NCBI RefSeq assembly: GCF_009026145.1
Contig: NZ_WBUE01000021.1
Location: forward strand, 1 to 64,000
DNA from: Hyphomicrobium sp.
GTDB lineage: Bacteria; Pseudomonadota; Alphaproteobacteria; Rhizobiales; Hyphomicrobiaceae
Direction of reading: 5' to 3'
DNA length: 64,000 bases
Positions 52,292-61,813 of the stretch are shown piece by piece. The stretch's first letter is position 1; every line of letters starts with the position of its first letter. Both the position numbers and the translations under genes were made by a program. The notes beneath the pieces were generated by a model. The model searched no databases and was not told the origin of the DNA. It saw nothing but the letters and a program-made list of their open reading frames with translations.

Positions 52292-52427
52292 TGGTCTTCT
52301 CCGTCGTTGATCTATTCAAGATCCATTGGACGGGGTTTAGCGATGCCCTGCCGCGCGGGTATGCCGGGCGCGTTACGTTTTGTAAGAGAATGTAACAGCA
52401 CCTCGCGGCCGGTGCCCTCGCGCTTGG

Positions 52428-52441
52428 ATGATTTCGATCAA
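52428..52441. promoter_or_regulatory. FNR/FixK-like box (one mismatch)
   Basis: ATGAT-TTCG-ATCAA: nine of ten consensus positions. It sits between the divergent fixK-like gene (start 52291) and the hemerythrin-like gene (start 52476), and is closer to the latter. Confidence 0.6.
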
Positions 52442-52475
52442 GGCACGAAGAAATTGGGGGCTTTAGGGTGCGGCG

Positions 52476-53027
52476 ATGGACACCGCACCGAACATCCGCG
52501 CGCACCTCGATGCGGATGTGCACCTCCAGTCTGAGATTAACCACGCCCTGCTGGCGGTCGCCGATGGCTTGTCAGCCGGCAGCGACCGCAGGCTGGTGCG
52601 CATCCTGAAGCGCACGCTGGAGGCAAGCTGGACGGAACACGTCAGCTTCCAGGAAGAGGTCGTCTTTCCGATCATCGAGGCCCGGCACGGGCAGGAAACC
52701 AGGGACTCGATCGATCGGCTGCGCTCCGATCATGCCAGTTTGTCGCAGCGCCACGGTGAGGTCGCGCAAGCGCTGCAGGGGATGCTTCATGGTAGGGACG
52801 CGGATCCCGCCTTGCTCGATGCCCTACTGAGGATGACCGTCGAGCAACGCCGGTCCCACGTCCACAAGGATGCCGAGCTCGACAAGTGGCTGCCCGCAAC
52901 GTTTACAGAGCACGAAACGTGGCTTTGCGCAGAATGGATCTCGACGCGGCCGAGACCGCGGTTCCCGCTCAATCTGCTGGGGGCGACGGGGCGTCCCATT
53001 CCCCGGCTCGGCGGACGTCTGCATTGA
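52476..53027 (+). CDS. Hemerythrin-like domain protein
   Basis: A protein of 183 residues with a four-helix hemerythrin-like pattern: histidines and acids in ADVHLQSEINHAL, EHVSFQEEVVFPIIEARHG, LRSDHASLSQRH and RRSHVHKDAEL could ligate a diiron centre. Members bind oxygen, nitric oxide or iron. An FNR-like box just upstream and its place beside cbb3 oxidase genes suggest a role in low-oxygen or nitric-oxide conditions. Confidence 0.8.
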   Translation: MDTAPNIRAHLDADVHLQSEINHALLAVADGLSAGSDRRLVRILKRTLEASWTEHVSFQEEVVFPIIEARHGQETRDSIDRLRSDHASLSQRHGEVAQALQGMLHGRDADPALLDALLRMTVEQRRSHVHKDAELDKWLPATFTEHETWLCAEWISTRPRPRFPLNLLGATGRPIPRLGGRLH

Positions 53028-53048
53028 TGGCGCGCTAACGAGGCTTGT

Positions 53049-53873
53049 ATGGACGCCATCGTGGTCATCGCTTTGAACGGCCTGGCGCTAGGCCTCGCCA
53101 GCACCCTGCATTGCGCGGGCATGTGCGGCGCGATCTCATGCGGCCTTCTCATGGCGCAGGAGCGCGGCGGGCTGTGCAGCGCGCGTGTGGCCTTCACTCT
53201 GACGCACGTCGGGCGCGTCGCCTCTTACGCCTTCGCCGGTGCCATCATTGGGGCACTCGGATCGCCGGCGATTTCATGGCTCGATCGCGATGTGGCGTTC
53301 CGGCTCCTGCAGTGGGCCGGCGCCACGTCCCTCATCTGGGTCGGACTTTCGACCGCCGGACTATTACCGTCCCTCGCCCTCGTCGATCGCGGCCTTACCT
53401 CGGTTGCCGACGCCGTAGCGCGCATCCATGCCGCAGCACAGGGCCGAGCCTTCGTACCGCTGCTTTCGGGCTTCGCATGGGGCATGATGCCGTGCGCCAT
53501 GGTCTATGCCGCTCTGTTCACGGCCATGCTGACCGGGTCGGCTGGCGGTGGCGCCGCCACCATGACCGCTTTCGGCATCGGCACGCTGCCGGGCCTATTC
53601 GCCGCCAGCTTCGGATTTCGGCGACTCGCGGCAGTGACGCAGAGTCGGCCCCGACGCCTTGCGGCGGGGCTGGCCGTCGCACTATTTGGTGCCGCAACGG
53701 TCTTCATCGCGCATCCGGGCGCAGCCTTGCTCTGCCTTCCAGGGCAGGCCGCGAGCGCGGGCGGGAACGTCTCGACGCCTGCTGCGTCGAGTTGGCGCTT
53801 GACCGATCAGCTTGATCGGCATCAAGCGGGTCAGGGTGCGGCCACACTACGGTTCGTCGCGACACCTCGGTAG
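53049..53873 (+). CDS. TauE/SafE (DsbD/CcdA-like) family membrane protein near cbb3 genes
   Basis: A protein of 274 residues with about six transmembrane helices. The first helix holds TLHCAGMCGAIS, a CxxxC motif typical of the sulfite exporter/urease accessory SafE-like proteins that accompany cbb3 oxidase genes and are linked to copper or heme handling. The second signature FAWGMMPCAMVY carries another cysteine. Its 3' end contains the FNR box of hemN. Same strand as the hemerythrin gene, 21 bases after it. Confidence 0.8.
   Translation: MDAIVVIALNGLALGLASTLHCAGMCGAISCGLLMAQERGGLCSARVAFTLTHVGRVASYAFAGAIIGALGSPAISWLDRDVAFRLLQWAGATSLIWVGLSTAGLLPSLALVDRGLTSVADAVARIHAAAQGRAFVPLLSGFAWGMMPCAMVYAALFTAMLTGSAGGGAATMTAFGIGTLPGLFAASFGFRRLAAVTQSRPRRLAAGLAVALFGAATVFIAHPGAALLCLPGQAASAGGNVSTPAASSWRLTDQLDRHQAGQGAATLRFVATPR
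53812..53825. promoter_or_regulatory. FNR/FixK box upstream of hemN
   Basis: TTGAT-CGGC-ATCAA, a perfect palindromic match, located inside the last codons of the preceding gene and 76 bases before the hemN start. Confidence 0.85.
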
Positions 53874-53901
53874 CCACTCAAATGAGCAGCATGGACCAGC
53901 C

Positions 53902-55236
53902 ATGAGCCTTGAACTCGTGAAGCGGTACTCAGCCCCGGTTCCCCGCTACACCAGCTATCCGACGGCACCCCACTTCTCCCCTGACGTCGGACCCGACACG
54001 TATGGCACATGGTTGGCCGCGCTACCGCCCGGGGTGCGGCTGTCAATCTACCTGCACATTCCGTTTTGCGATTCCCTCTGCTGGTATTGCGGGTGCTGCA
54101 CCAAGGCAGTACGTCGCTACGATCCGGTCGCCGAGTACCTTACCTCCCTGCAAGCCGAGATTTCCGGCATCGCGCAGCGCCTGCCAATCGGCCATGCGGT
54201 GACTCACATCCATTGGGGCGGTGGATCGCCAAACATCCTTTCGAGCGAAGACATTACCCGGCTGGCGGAAGCGCAGCGGCGGCATTTCCGCGTGCGCGAC
54301 GACGCCGAGTTCGCCGTCGAGATCGATCCACGAGGGTTCGATGAGGAGCGGATCGCGGCCTTTGCCCGCGCCGGCGTAACGCGCGTCTCCCTCGGCGTCC
54401 AGGACTTCGATCCCAAGGTGCAGGCGGCCATCAACCGCCATCAGTCTTTCGAGGAGACACAGCGCGCGGCCGAGGCGTTCAGGACGCACGGGGTCGATGC
54501 GATCAACGTCGATCTCGTCTACGGGCTGCCACACCAAACCCGAAGCACCATAAAGCACACGGTCGAAAGAGTGCTCGAGCTGCGGCCCGACCGAATAGCG
54601 GCCTTCGGCTATGCCCATCTGCCCACGCGCCTCAAGCACCAGAGGCTCATCAGCTCGGCGACGTTGCCTGGCGCCGTCGAGCGCTTCGGACAGGCGAGTC
54701 GCATTGCGCGCGTCCTCGCGCGTGCCGGCTATGTGCGCGTCGGCCTCGATCACTATGCGCTGCCGGGCGATCCGCTGGCCTCGGGCGTGCTGGCGCGCAA
54801 TTTCCAGGGCTACACCACGGATACCGCCGACACTCTGCTCGGCCTTGGCGCATCCGCTATCGGGCGTCTGCCACAGGGCTATGTGCAAAACCATGCCTCC
54901 ACGGCAGAGTATGCGCGCCGCATCGGCGAAGGCGGCTTGGCGACCGCGCGTGGCATCGCCCTTACCGAGGCCGATGAAATGCGCGGCTTTGTCATCGAGC
55001 GCCTGATGTGCGATCTCGCGTTCCCGGCGCGCGAGCTGCGTCTTCGCTACGGGAGTGCCTCGGAGGAGATCCTGCGTGAGGCGCAGGCTCTGCTCCAGGC
55101 GGACCAGGATCATCTCATTGAGCCCGACGGGGAAGCCTTCCGCGTCACGGATCGCGGCCGCCCCTTCGTGCGCTCCATAGCAGCCTGTTTCGATAGCTAC
55201 TTCGATGCGACGGCGCGTCACGCGCCCGGCGTATGA
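53902..55236 (+). CDS. hemN: Oxygen-independent coproporphyrinogen III oxidase
   Basis: A radical SAM enzyme of 444 residues that converts coproporphyrinogen III to protoporphyrinogen IX without oxygen. The cluster motif is CDSLCWYCGC (CxxxCxxC), preceded by YLHIPF; other HemN signatures are TRYTSYPTAPHF-type residues at the N-terminus, HIHWGGGSPNIL, EIDPRGF and VNVDLVYGLPHQT-like IDLVYGLPHQT. The start is MSLELVKRYSAP at 53902. A perfect FNR/FixK box upstream fits the known oxygen control of hemN. Confidence 0.96.
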   Translation: MSLELVKRYSAPVPRYTSYPTAPHFSPDVGPDTYGTWLAALPPGVRLSIYLHIPFCDSLCWYCGCCTKAVRRYDPVAEYLTSLQAEISGIAQRLPIGHAVTHIHWGGGSPNILSSEDITRLAEAQRRHFRVRDDAEFAVEIDPRGFDEERIAAFARAGVTRVSLGVQDFDPKVQAAINRHQSFEETQRAAEAFRTHGVDAINVDLVYGLPHQTRSTIKHTVERVLELRPDRIAAFGYAHLPTRLKHQRLISSATLPGAVERFGQASRIARVLARAGYVRVGLDHYALPGDPLASGVLARNFQGYTTDTADTLLGLGASAIGRLPQGYVQNHASTAEYARRIGEGGLATARGIALTEADEMRGFVIERLMCDLAFPARELRLRYGSASEEILREAQALLQADQDHLIEPDGEAFRVTDRGRPFVRSIAACFDSYFDATARHAPGV

Positions 55237-55255
55237 GACAACGCGGAGGTCAACG

Positions 55256-55522
55256 ATGAACGACCACTTCTGGCCGTCGATCTATCCCGGCGTCATCGTT
55301 GCAGTGATCATCGGCTTCGCGACGGGCGGCATCGTTGCCATTATAGCGGGCGCCGTCGGCGGTCTCATCGGTTCGATCGCCGCTTACTTCCTCACCAATT
55401 GGCTCGGCCTGCAGGACTCGGCCATCTCGCTCGCCATCCTCATCGCCGGCGCTTCGGCCGGCGGCTACGTCGGCGCGCAGGCGGGCGTGCGGTTGGTGCA
55501 GGCGCGGGCTGGACGATCCTGA
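55256..55522 (+). CDS. Small membrane protein of unknown function
   Basis: A protein of 88 residues with three hydrophobic, Gly-rich segments (about residues 8-28, 30-48 and 57-80; GFATGGIVAIIAGAVGGLIG). ATG at 55256 has GGAGGT upstream, 19 bases after hemN, so it may be cotranscribed with it. No named family is recognised. It ends 4 bases from the convergent cobC. Confidence 0.7.
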   Translation: MNDHFWPSIYPGVIVAVIIGFATGGIVAIIAGAVGGLIGSIAAYFLTNWLGLQDSAISLAILIAGASAGGYVGAQAGVRLVQARAGRS

Positions 55523-55526
55523 GAGA

Positions 55527-56564
55527 TCACGTGCGCTCTGCCGCGGCGCTTAGCGCTGCCGCAAGGCGCCACCATTGCTCGTCGGTGCCGGGCAATCCGA
55601 AACGTAACCAAGACGGCTGCGCCGGGAAGCGGCGCACGTGAATGCCGGCGCCGCCGAGCACGTCGGCGATGACCGTCGCCCGGCGATGCTTGGCCAGGCG
55701 GAACAGTTGTGTACCGCCTTCCAACTCAAAGCCGTGCATCAACAACAGCTCATCGAGCCGTCGGCAATCGTCCGCAAGCCTGCCGCCGACATCCGCAAGC
55801 CAGTGCGCATCGGCAAGCGCCGCGGCGGCAACTTCGGCGGCGGGGCCCGATACGGCCCAAGGACCCAACTCGGCGCGCACTGCGCGACACAATCCGGGAT
55901 GCGCTATGGCGAACCCCAGCCGCAAGCCGGCGAGGCCGTAGGCCTTGCCAAATGAGCGCAGCACAACGGTTGCGGGCGGCAGGTGCGGAACGATGCTGAC
56001 GCCTGGCGCCGCGAAGTCGGCGAAAGCCTCGTCGACGACAAGCAGCCCGCCACGCTGTGCGAGCACGGCGGCCAATGCACTCAGCTCATCGGCGGCGATC
56101 GTACGCCCGGTTGGATTGTTGGGGTTGACGACGACCACGATGCTTGCGACGCCAATTTCCGCTAGCCCGCGTCGTTCCGCCACCCGATGCCCGCAACGCG
56201 CCCAGGAGGCGGCGTGCTCGCCGTAGGTGGGACCCAGCACGGCGACGCCGGAAGGCTCGAGCAGGCGCGGGATGATCTGAATGAGGGCTTGGCTCCCAGG
56301 CGCTGCAACCACGCTGCCCGCATCGGCGGCGCCATAGCGCTGAGCAGCGGCGTGCAGCAGCCTATGCTCGGCATCGGATTGCGGCAGCCGCTGCCATACG
56401 TCTGCACCGAGGGTAGGCACCGGATAGGCGTGTGGATTGATCCCCGTCGAAAGGTCGACCCAGGGTTCAGCCGCCGAGGGGTACCGAAGGCGCGCCGCAG
56501 CGAGATCGCCACCGTGCACGGCTGCTTCTATGCGGCCCACGCCCATGCTAGCAGCTGGCTCCAT
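55527..56564 (-). CDS. cobC: Threonine-phosphate decarboxylase-like aminotransferase (CobC)
   Basis: A PLP enzyme of 345 residues of the aminotransferase class I fold. Family features are DLSTGINPHAYP at the N-terminus, VVNPNNPTGR, VVDEAFADF and the PLP lysine in RSFGKAYGLAGLRLG. The name CobC follows the Pseudomonas nomenclature; the Salmonella equivalent is CobD. It makes the aminopropanol phosphate arm of cobalamin. Start taken as ATG 56564 (GTG at 56585 and ATG at 56546 are alternatives). Confidence 0.9.
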   Translation of the reverse strand: MEPAASMGVGRIEAAVHGGDLAAARLRYPSAAEPWVDLSTGINPHAYPVPTLGADVWQRLPQSDAEHRLLHAAAQRYGAADAGSVVAAPGSQALIQIIPRLLEPSGVAVLGPTYGEHAASWARCGHRVAERRGLAEIGVASIVVVVNPNNPTGRTIAADELSALAAVLAQRGGLLVVDEAFADFAAPGVSIVPHLPPATVVLRSFGKAYGLAGLRLGFAIAHPGLCRAVRAELGPWAVSGPAAEVAAAALADAHWLADVGGRLADDCRRLDELLLMHGFELEGGTQLFRLAKHRRATVIADVLGGAGIHVRRFPAQPSWLRFGLPGTDEQWWRLAAALSAAAERT

Positions 56565-56587
56565 CACCGCGCCCGGATTGCCCACGC

Positions 56588-57559
56588 ATGTACCCGCTCA
56601 CCGCTCTCGTTGCCATGGCGCTCGACGCGGCCTGTGGCTATCCGCAATGGGTATTCGCCCGCATTGGGCACCCGGTCAGTTGGATCGGGCGCCTGATAGC
56701 ATGGTGCGAGGGGCACTGGAACGCGCCGCGGCTTTCGTTCGCACAACGGCGCTTCAACGGCATTTGCGCGCTCTTCGCAGCGATCATCGCCACCGCCACT
56801 GTCTGCATCCCCCTAGCCTGGGCAATCGATAGCTTGGTGCCGGCTCCCTTCAATGTGTTACTCCTGGGCGCAGCGGCGAGCACGCTGATCGCCCAGCGCA
56901 GCCTCTACGATCACGTAAGCGCCGTCGCGAACGCCATCGATGAAATGGGCATCGCCGGGGGGCGGAGCGCCGTAGCACAGATTGTCGGGCGCGATACGGG
57001 ATCCCTTGATGAAGCCGGCGTCAGCCGCGCCGCCATCGAGAGCCTGGCGGAGAACTGTTCGGACGGTGTGGTCGCGCCGCTCCTCTGGCTGCTGATAGGC
57101 GGCCTGCCGGCCGTCGGCGTCTACAAGGCCATCAACACGGCCGACAGCATGATCGGCCACAAGAGCGATCGCTATCTGGCGTTCGGTTGGGCGGCAGCGC
57201 ACCTCGACGATCTCGTCAATTTGCCGGCCTCGCGCCTCTCGGCGCTGTTCATCATCGCCGCTGCGGCGGTGCTGCCGGGCACAGATGCGCGCGCCGCAGT
57301 GCGCGCCGTGTTGCGCGACGCGCGGCACCATCGCTCGCCCAACGCCGGCTGGCCCGAGGCAGCCATGGCCGGTGCTCTCGGTCTGCGGCTCGCCGGCCCG
57401 CGCGTCTATGGCGGTGTTCTCATCGACGATCATTGGATGGGCGACGGCCGCCGCGAGGCCCACGCCGCCGATATCGGTCGTGCCCTGCGCGTCTTTCGCA
57501 CCGCATGCCTGCTGCAGGCTGCCACCGTGGCATCGATCGCCTGCGCCACGATCATCTGA
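56588..57559 (+). CDS. cobD: Adenosylcobinamide-phosphate synthase (CobD/CbiB)
   Basis: A membrane protein of 323 residues with about five helices. Signatures are [18 protein letters not shown], the [34 protein letters not shown] loop in pieces, [13 protein letters not shown] and [17 protein letters not shown]. It joins cobyric acid with aminopropanol (phosphate). Its ATG lies 23 bases from the divergent cobC start; its last eight bases overlap cobQ. Confidence 0.95.
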   Translation: MYPLTALVAMALDAACGYPQWVFARIGHPVSWIGRLIAWCEGHWNAPRLSFAQRRFNGICALFAAIIATATVCIPLAWAIDSLVPAPFNVLLLGAAASTLIAQRSLYDHVSAVANAIDEMGIAGGRSAVAQIVGRDTGSLDEAGVSRAAIESLAENCSDGVVAPLLWLLIGGLPAVGVYKAINTADSMIGHKSDRYLAFGWAAAHLDDLVNLPASRLSALFIIAAAAVLPGTDARAAVRAVLRDARHHRSPNAGWPEAAMAGALGLRLAGPRVYGGVLIDDHWMGDGRREAHAADIGRALRVFRTACLLQAATVASIACATII

Positions 57560-59027
57560 TGCATGGCAGGCGCGCGGTCTTCAGCAGTGCATCACAGTCG
57601 ACATGGCGCTCGAGATGCCGAGCAAGCTCGTCGAGCGTCTCCTCGATGAAACGGTCATAGTGCATTGCGCTACGTCCGGCGCCAATGCTCTGCATCCACA
57701 GGCTGCGCTGCTCGTCATGGGCGAACAGGCCATGGACGTAGCACCCGGCAATGCGGCCATCCTGACTCACGGCGCCATCGAAGCGTCCGTTGGCAAAGCG
57801 CAGCATAGGCCGCGCGCAATCCTTCCCCGTCGTGCGACCGACGTGCATCTCATAGCCACGAAAGGCGACGCCGTGCCGATGGCTGGCGCCGCGCACCTCG
57901 CGCAGCCGCTTGTCGGCGGTGAGCTCCGTTTCAACGTCCAGGAGCCCCAACCCCGCGCAGTGGGCGGGCGAGCCTTCCACGCCATGCGGATCGGAAACAT
58001 GCGTGCCCAGCATCTGGTAGCCGCCGCAGATGCCCATCACCCGGCCGCCGCGGCGCACATGCGCCTTGAGGTCGATCTCCCACCCGCAAGCGCGCAGCAT
58101 CGTCAGGTCGGCGATGGTCGCCTTGGAGCCCGGAAGCACAACGAGGTCGGCGTCGACTGGTATTGGGTCTCCGGCGCGGAGAAATAGCAGCTCGACGCTC
58201 GGCTCGAGCAGCAGCGGATCGAAATCGTCGAAGTTCGCGATGTGAGGATAGGCGAGCACCACGATGCGCGCCTTGGCTTCGCGCCTTGCTCCCATGCCTG
58301 CGCCCAGCCCAAGCGCATCCTCCGCGGGCAACCGCTGCAGCTCGGGAAGATGCGGTACGAGGCCGAGGTCCCGCCAGCCGGTGGCCTCGCGCACATGCGC
58401 GCGTCCTTGCGCGAACAGCGCCGGATCGCCGCGGAATTTGTTGACGATGAAACCCTCGATCATGCCGGCGTCCTCGGGCGGGAGCACCGTCTTCGTCCCT
58501 ACGAGACTGGCGATGACGCCGCCGCGCTCGATGTCGCCGATGAGCACGACCGGCACGTTTGCGGCGCGCGCAAAGCCCATGTTGGCAATGTCGCCAGGGC
58601 GCAGGTTGACCTCGGACGCCGAGCCGGCGCCCTCGACCAGCACGAGGTCCGCCTCGGCGCACAGGAGCACGAAGCTGTCGAGCACAGCCGCCATGAGCTG
58701 CGCTTTTCTGCCCTGGTACGCCGTCGCTTCGGAATTGCCGACGACGCGTCCGTGCACGACCACTTGCGCCCCGATATCGCTGTGCGGCTTCAAGAGGACA
58801 GGGTTCATATGCACGCTCGGCGCCACACCCGCGGCACGCGCCTGCAGCGCCTGCGCGCGGCCGATTTCGCCGCCGTCCGCGGTCACCGCCGCGTTGTTCG
58901 ACATGTTCTGCGGCTTGAACGGGCGCACGTTGAGGCCGCGATCGCGATAGAGGCGCGCCAGCCCGGCGACGATGGTCGACTTGCCGACATCGGAGCCGGT
59001 GCCTTGGAACATGATCGCCTTGGTCAT
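57552..59027 (-). CDS. cobQ: Cobyric acid synthase
   Basis: A glutamine amidotransferase of 491 residues that amidates four side chains of adenosylcobyrinic acid a,c-diamide. The N-terminal synthetase domain shows [18 protein letters not shown] (P-loop), [13 protein letters not shown] and [10 protein letters not shown]; the C-terminal class I amidotransferase has the nucleophilic Cys in [11 protein letters not shown] and the His in [11 protein letters not shown]. The ATG at 59027 is preceded by an in-frame GTG. It overlaps cobD tail to tail by eight bases. Confidence 0.96.
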   Translation of the reverse strand: MTKAIMFQGTGSDVGKSTIVAGLARLYRDRGLNVRPFKPQNMSNNAAVTADGGEIGRAQALQARAAGVAPSVHMNPVLLKPHSDIGAQVVVHGRVVGNSEATAYQGRKAQLMAAVLDSFVLLCAEADLVLVEGAGSASEVNLRPGDIANMGFARAANVPVVLIGDIERGGVIASLVGTKTVLPPEDAGMIEGFIVNKFRGDPALFAQGRAHVREATGWRDLGLVPHLPELQRLPAEDALGLGAGMGARREAKARIVVLAYPHIANFDDFDPLLLEPSVELLFLRAGDPIPVDADLVVLPGSKATIADLTMLRACGWEIDLKAHVRRGGRVMGICGGYQMLGTHVSDPHGVEGSPAHCAGLGLLDVETELTADKRLREVRGASHRHGVAFRGYEMHVGRTTGKDCARPMLRFANGRFDGAVSQDGRIAGCYVHGLFAHDEQRSLWMQSIGAGRSAMHYDRFIEETLDELARHLERHVDCDALLKTARLPCIR

Positions 59028-59047
59028 CACCGTCAGAAGCCTTTATG

Positions 59048-59078
59048 TGAAGACCCGCTGCAAAACAGCGGGTCTTCA
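59048..59078. terminator. Strong hairpin between btuB and cobQ
   Basis: A perfect 13-bp inverted repeat (TGAAGACCCGCTG and CAGCGGGTCTTCA) around a 5-base CAAAA loop, just after the btuB stop and before cobQ on the same strand. There is no T-run, so it may separate the two units only partly or protect the btuB transcript end. Confidence 0.6.
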
Positions 59079-59101
59079 CCAAGCACACTCAGCCTCGCCG
59101 A

Positions 59102-61126
59102 TCAGTTCGCCGGTAGCGCGAACTGCACGCCACCGAACACGGTCAGGCCCGGATTGTTGTAGCCGATGGCGGTGACGTAGTCCTCATCGAGCAGGTTCTC
59201 GCCGCGGACGTATGCGGTGGCGCCGGGAAGAACCTCGTATCCCACCTTGGCACTGAGCAGAAAGAAGTCATCGACCTTTTGCTTCTCGAACACCGGGAAG
59301 GGCGCGAATACGCCATCGATGCTGTCGGCGACGTAGAGACCGTTGATGTTGATGCTCGTCTTGTCGATCGGCCGCGCCGAGAAGCCCAGCGCCAGATTGT
59401 GCCGCGGCAGGCGTACCGACCGGGTACCGTCGGGCTCCGTCGATTCCGTGTACGTGTAGCCGGCGCTGATGATCGTCGTCGGCGTCAGCTTTGCGAAGGC
59501 CGTGAGCTCGACACCTTCGTTATGGGTTGTCCCCGGCAACTGCTGATAGATGAAGTTGAAGTTATCGAAGGTGATGAGGTTGTCGATATCGATCTGGAAG
59601 TACGTGGCGCCCACCCCGTAGCGATTGCCCATGAACCCCTGATCGACACCGACATCCCAGCTTACGCTCGTCTCCGGAACGAAGTTCGTGTTCCCGGAGA
59701 ACGAGTAGAGCTCGTAAAGGCTCGGCGCGCGGAAGCCAGTGCCGTAGCTGGCATGAAACTTCGTCTCGCTCTTCGGCACGAGATATGCCGCGGTGAGCCT
59801 GTGGGTGTCGTATTCGCCGAAAAGCGAGTGGTTATCGATGCGCCCGCCACCGGTCAGAACCAAGCCGTCGATCGGCTCCACGATGAGCTGCGCGTAGGGG
59901 CTCGTGATGTCGACACTCTGTCGGGCATCGAACATGCTCTCAAAGCCAAGCTGCTCCCAATCGACGCCGCTGACGATCGCCAGCCGCTCATTGAAGCTGA
60001 ACGTTCCGCGGTATTCGCCCTTGATGCGATCGCCGTCGAACCAGGACGTGAACGGCGGCTCGACTGCATCGCGCTGCGTCTGCATGCCCTGGATGGCGAA
60101 GGTGTTGACGAACCGGCCACCGAGCAGGGAAACGTTGGCGCCCACGCGCCCCGCCTGCTGCACGGTATCGACGACGTTGTCGCGGTCGACGCCGGAGCTG
60201 TCGTACTCGAGCTGAGCGTCGAGACTGCGCGCCGCGAAGAAGACCGTGACCTCATCCGACACCTTGTATTCGCCGCGCCCCGAGAAGGTGAGGTTCTTAT
60301 AGCCGTCATCCTCCGTCCCCAAACGCGCCGCCGAGAACCCGTCGGTCTCGAGGCTCTGCACGGTGAACGCAACGTTGCTTCCATTTGCGTCGGCGTACCC
60401 CGCGGTATAGGCCCCCCGCCAAGTATTGTACGTGCCGTACTCGCCGCCACCGCTCTGAAACAGGCCAGGCTGTCGTGCGAACTTCGTATCGAGCGATATG
60501 ACGCCAGCGACCGCGTCACCGCCATAAAGCGTGCTCTGCGAGCCCTTGAGCACCTCGATCTGAGCGGTGTCGCCCACCATGAGATGCTCGAGGCGCGTGG
60601 AGGTTTGGGTCCCGGACGGATCGCTCAAGTCCATGCCGTCCACCAGAACCTTGATGTAATTCTGGTTGAGCCCGCGCATCCGGAAGGTCGTCTGACTACC
60701 GACGCCGCCCGTTGTCACGACGTTTACGCCCGGCACCTGCTGCAGATAATCTTGCAGAAATGTCTTCGACTGCGCGTCGATGTCTTTTTCGGTGATGACC
60801 GAGACGCTGGAGCCGACCTTGGCGGCGTCGGTGGGTGTCCTGTTGGCCGAGAACACGACCGGTGCCTCGGGATCAGCGGCCGGGCTGGTGTCTTGCGTCA
60901 CCGGTGCCTGCGGCTCGGACGTCGGCTTTTTCTTTGCTGCCCTCGGCTTTTTCGATGTCTCGACTACCAGCTCCGGTAGCTCGCTGGTTGCCTGCTCTGC
61001 AGCAGGTGCCGATTGCGCCTGTGCCCCTGTGGCGGAGATCATTGCCGCGACAGATGCGGCCGTGACAGCTGTAATACGCGAGCGAACCGCTCTACTGAAC
61101 GAACGCGACGAAAAACGCAGATACAT
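59102..61126 (-). CDS. btuB: BtuB-type TonB-dependent corrinoid receptor
   Basis: A protein of 674 residues: signal peptide (cleavage near ATGAQA), a Pro/Lys-rich insertion before the plug, a TonB box-like VVFSAN segment, a plug domain (VSVITEKDIDAQ, LQQVPGVNVVTTGGVG, FRMRGLNQNYIKVLVDGMDL, EVLKGSQSTLYGGDAVAGVI) and a 22-strand barrel ending in FALPAN with a near-terminal aromatic in VQFALP. The cobalamin riboswitch upstream identifies the substrate class. Confidence 0.9.
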   Translation of the reverse strand: MYLRFSSRSFSRAVRSRITAVTAASVAAMISATGAQAQSAPAAEQATSELPELVVETSKKPRAAKKKPTSEPQAPVTQDTSPAADPEAPVVFSANRTPTDAAKVGSSVSVITEKDIDAQSKTFLQDYLQQVPGVNVVTTGGVGSQTTFRMRGLNQNYIKVLVDGMDLSDPSGTQTSTRLEHLMVGDTAQIEVLKGSQSTLYGGDAVAGVISLDTKFARQPGLFQSGGGEYGTYNTWRGAYTAGYADANGSNVAFTVQSLETDGFSAARLGTEDDGYKNLTFSGRGEYKVSDEVTVFFAARSLDAQLEYDSSGVDRDNVVDTVQQAGRVGANVSLLGGRFVNTFAIQGMQTQRDAVEPPFTSWFDGDRIKGEYRGTFSFNERLAIVSGVDWEQLGFESMFDARQSVDITSPYAQLIVEPIDGLVLTGGGRIDNHSLFGEYDTHRLTAAYLVPKSETKFHASYGTGFRAPSLYELYSFSGNTNFVPETSVSWDVGVDQGFMGNRYGVGATYFQIDIDNLITFDNFNFIYQQLPGTTHNEGVELTAFAKLTPTTIISAGYTYTESTEPDGTRSVRLPRHNLALGFSARPIDKTSININGLYVADSIDGVFAPFPVFEKQKVDDFFLLSAKVGYEVLPGATAYVRGENLLDEDYVTAIGYNNPGLTVFGGVQFALPAN

Positions 61127-61387
61127 GGTAGCCCCCCGTGACGCAGAACTGAGCTTCGGGAGAGCCCGTCGACACGCACTCTAATGACTACGCTTTGAGA
61201 TCAGCGCGCGCGCAACGCTGGCCGGCTCACGCCGGTACGCTGCGACGAGCTTCGATCTCTGACGATCAGTGCCGGAAAATGACACCGTAGAATGACATGC
61301 CTGACGTCGCTCCCCTTCGGTTGCACATCAGTCGCCGCTACGGTTTTCCGTTCCACCGCGCGGCCCGCACGGGGGATGGGCGACTTG

Positions 61388-61580
61388 TGACGGCAGGTCT
61401 CCTGGCTCGCGGCTCTGGCGTCCTCTTCGGCCTTCCCGACATCCCTCATAGGGCGTCAGTGGCGTAGTCGAAGGGACTTGCCGCTTACAGTTGCGGGCGC
61501 AGCCTCGGCATCGACACCACAATTCGTGTCTCACCGAGTTCCCATTTTCATCGCCGCGCGACGTGCGCGGCGAAACCGTC
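61388..61580 (-). ncRNA. Cobalamin riboswitch (btuB leader)
   Basis: On the minus strand the conserved elements appear in order: GGGAACTCGGTGAGA near 61543-61529, GCCCGCAACTGTAAGCGG near 61499-61482, ACTGACG and GGGAAGGCC near 61458 and 61436, and the B12 box GAGCCAGGAGACCTGCC at 61408-61392. These are the core of the adenosylcobalamin riboswitch, which lowers expression of downstream transport genes when B12 is plentiful. The 5' limit is approximate. About 265 bases separate it from the btuB start. Confidence 0.93.
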
Positions 61581-61813
61581 ACGCGCATATAAGCGCCGCA
61601 AGTTGCTGCTTATGTCAATGCGAAAAAAAGAGTGCGGCAACGGGGCATCGTTCAGGTCGATACCTGACGGCCACACGCAGGGCCGGGTTCCTCCTGCATC
61701 AGGTTCTTGCGCGATCTGCCGGCCGACCCTACCGATGTGGACGGCGCTGCGTCCATTTTTCCGCGCGGCGTAGACGGACACTCTGCATTCCAACGGCACA
61801 TACCGAGAGGCGG
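61581..61813. other. Intergenic region before cbiZ
   Basis: The stretch between the riboswitch and cbiZ must contain promoters for both directions. A small GGACG/CGTCC hairpin followed by five T residues lies at 61739-61760 on the plus strand, 54 bases before cbiZ, and could act as a weak attenuator. I looked for a second cobalamin riboswitch on the plus strand and did not find one. Confidence 0.4.

Noticed and set aside
52310..52322. TTGAT-like palindrome upstream of the FixK-like gene
   Set aside because: TTGATCTATTCAA has a three-base spacer in place of four, so it does not fit the FNR/FixK consensus.
59279..60979. A 566-codon open frame antisense to btuB
   Set aside because: The receptor on the minus strand has signal peptide, plug and barrel motifs; the antisense frame is a GC-rich mirror.
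61600..61813. A second cobalamin riboswitch for cbiZ on the plus strand
   Set aside because: No B12 box or GCAACTGTAAGCGG-like core is found on this strand; only a small hairpin with five T residues.
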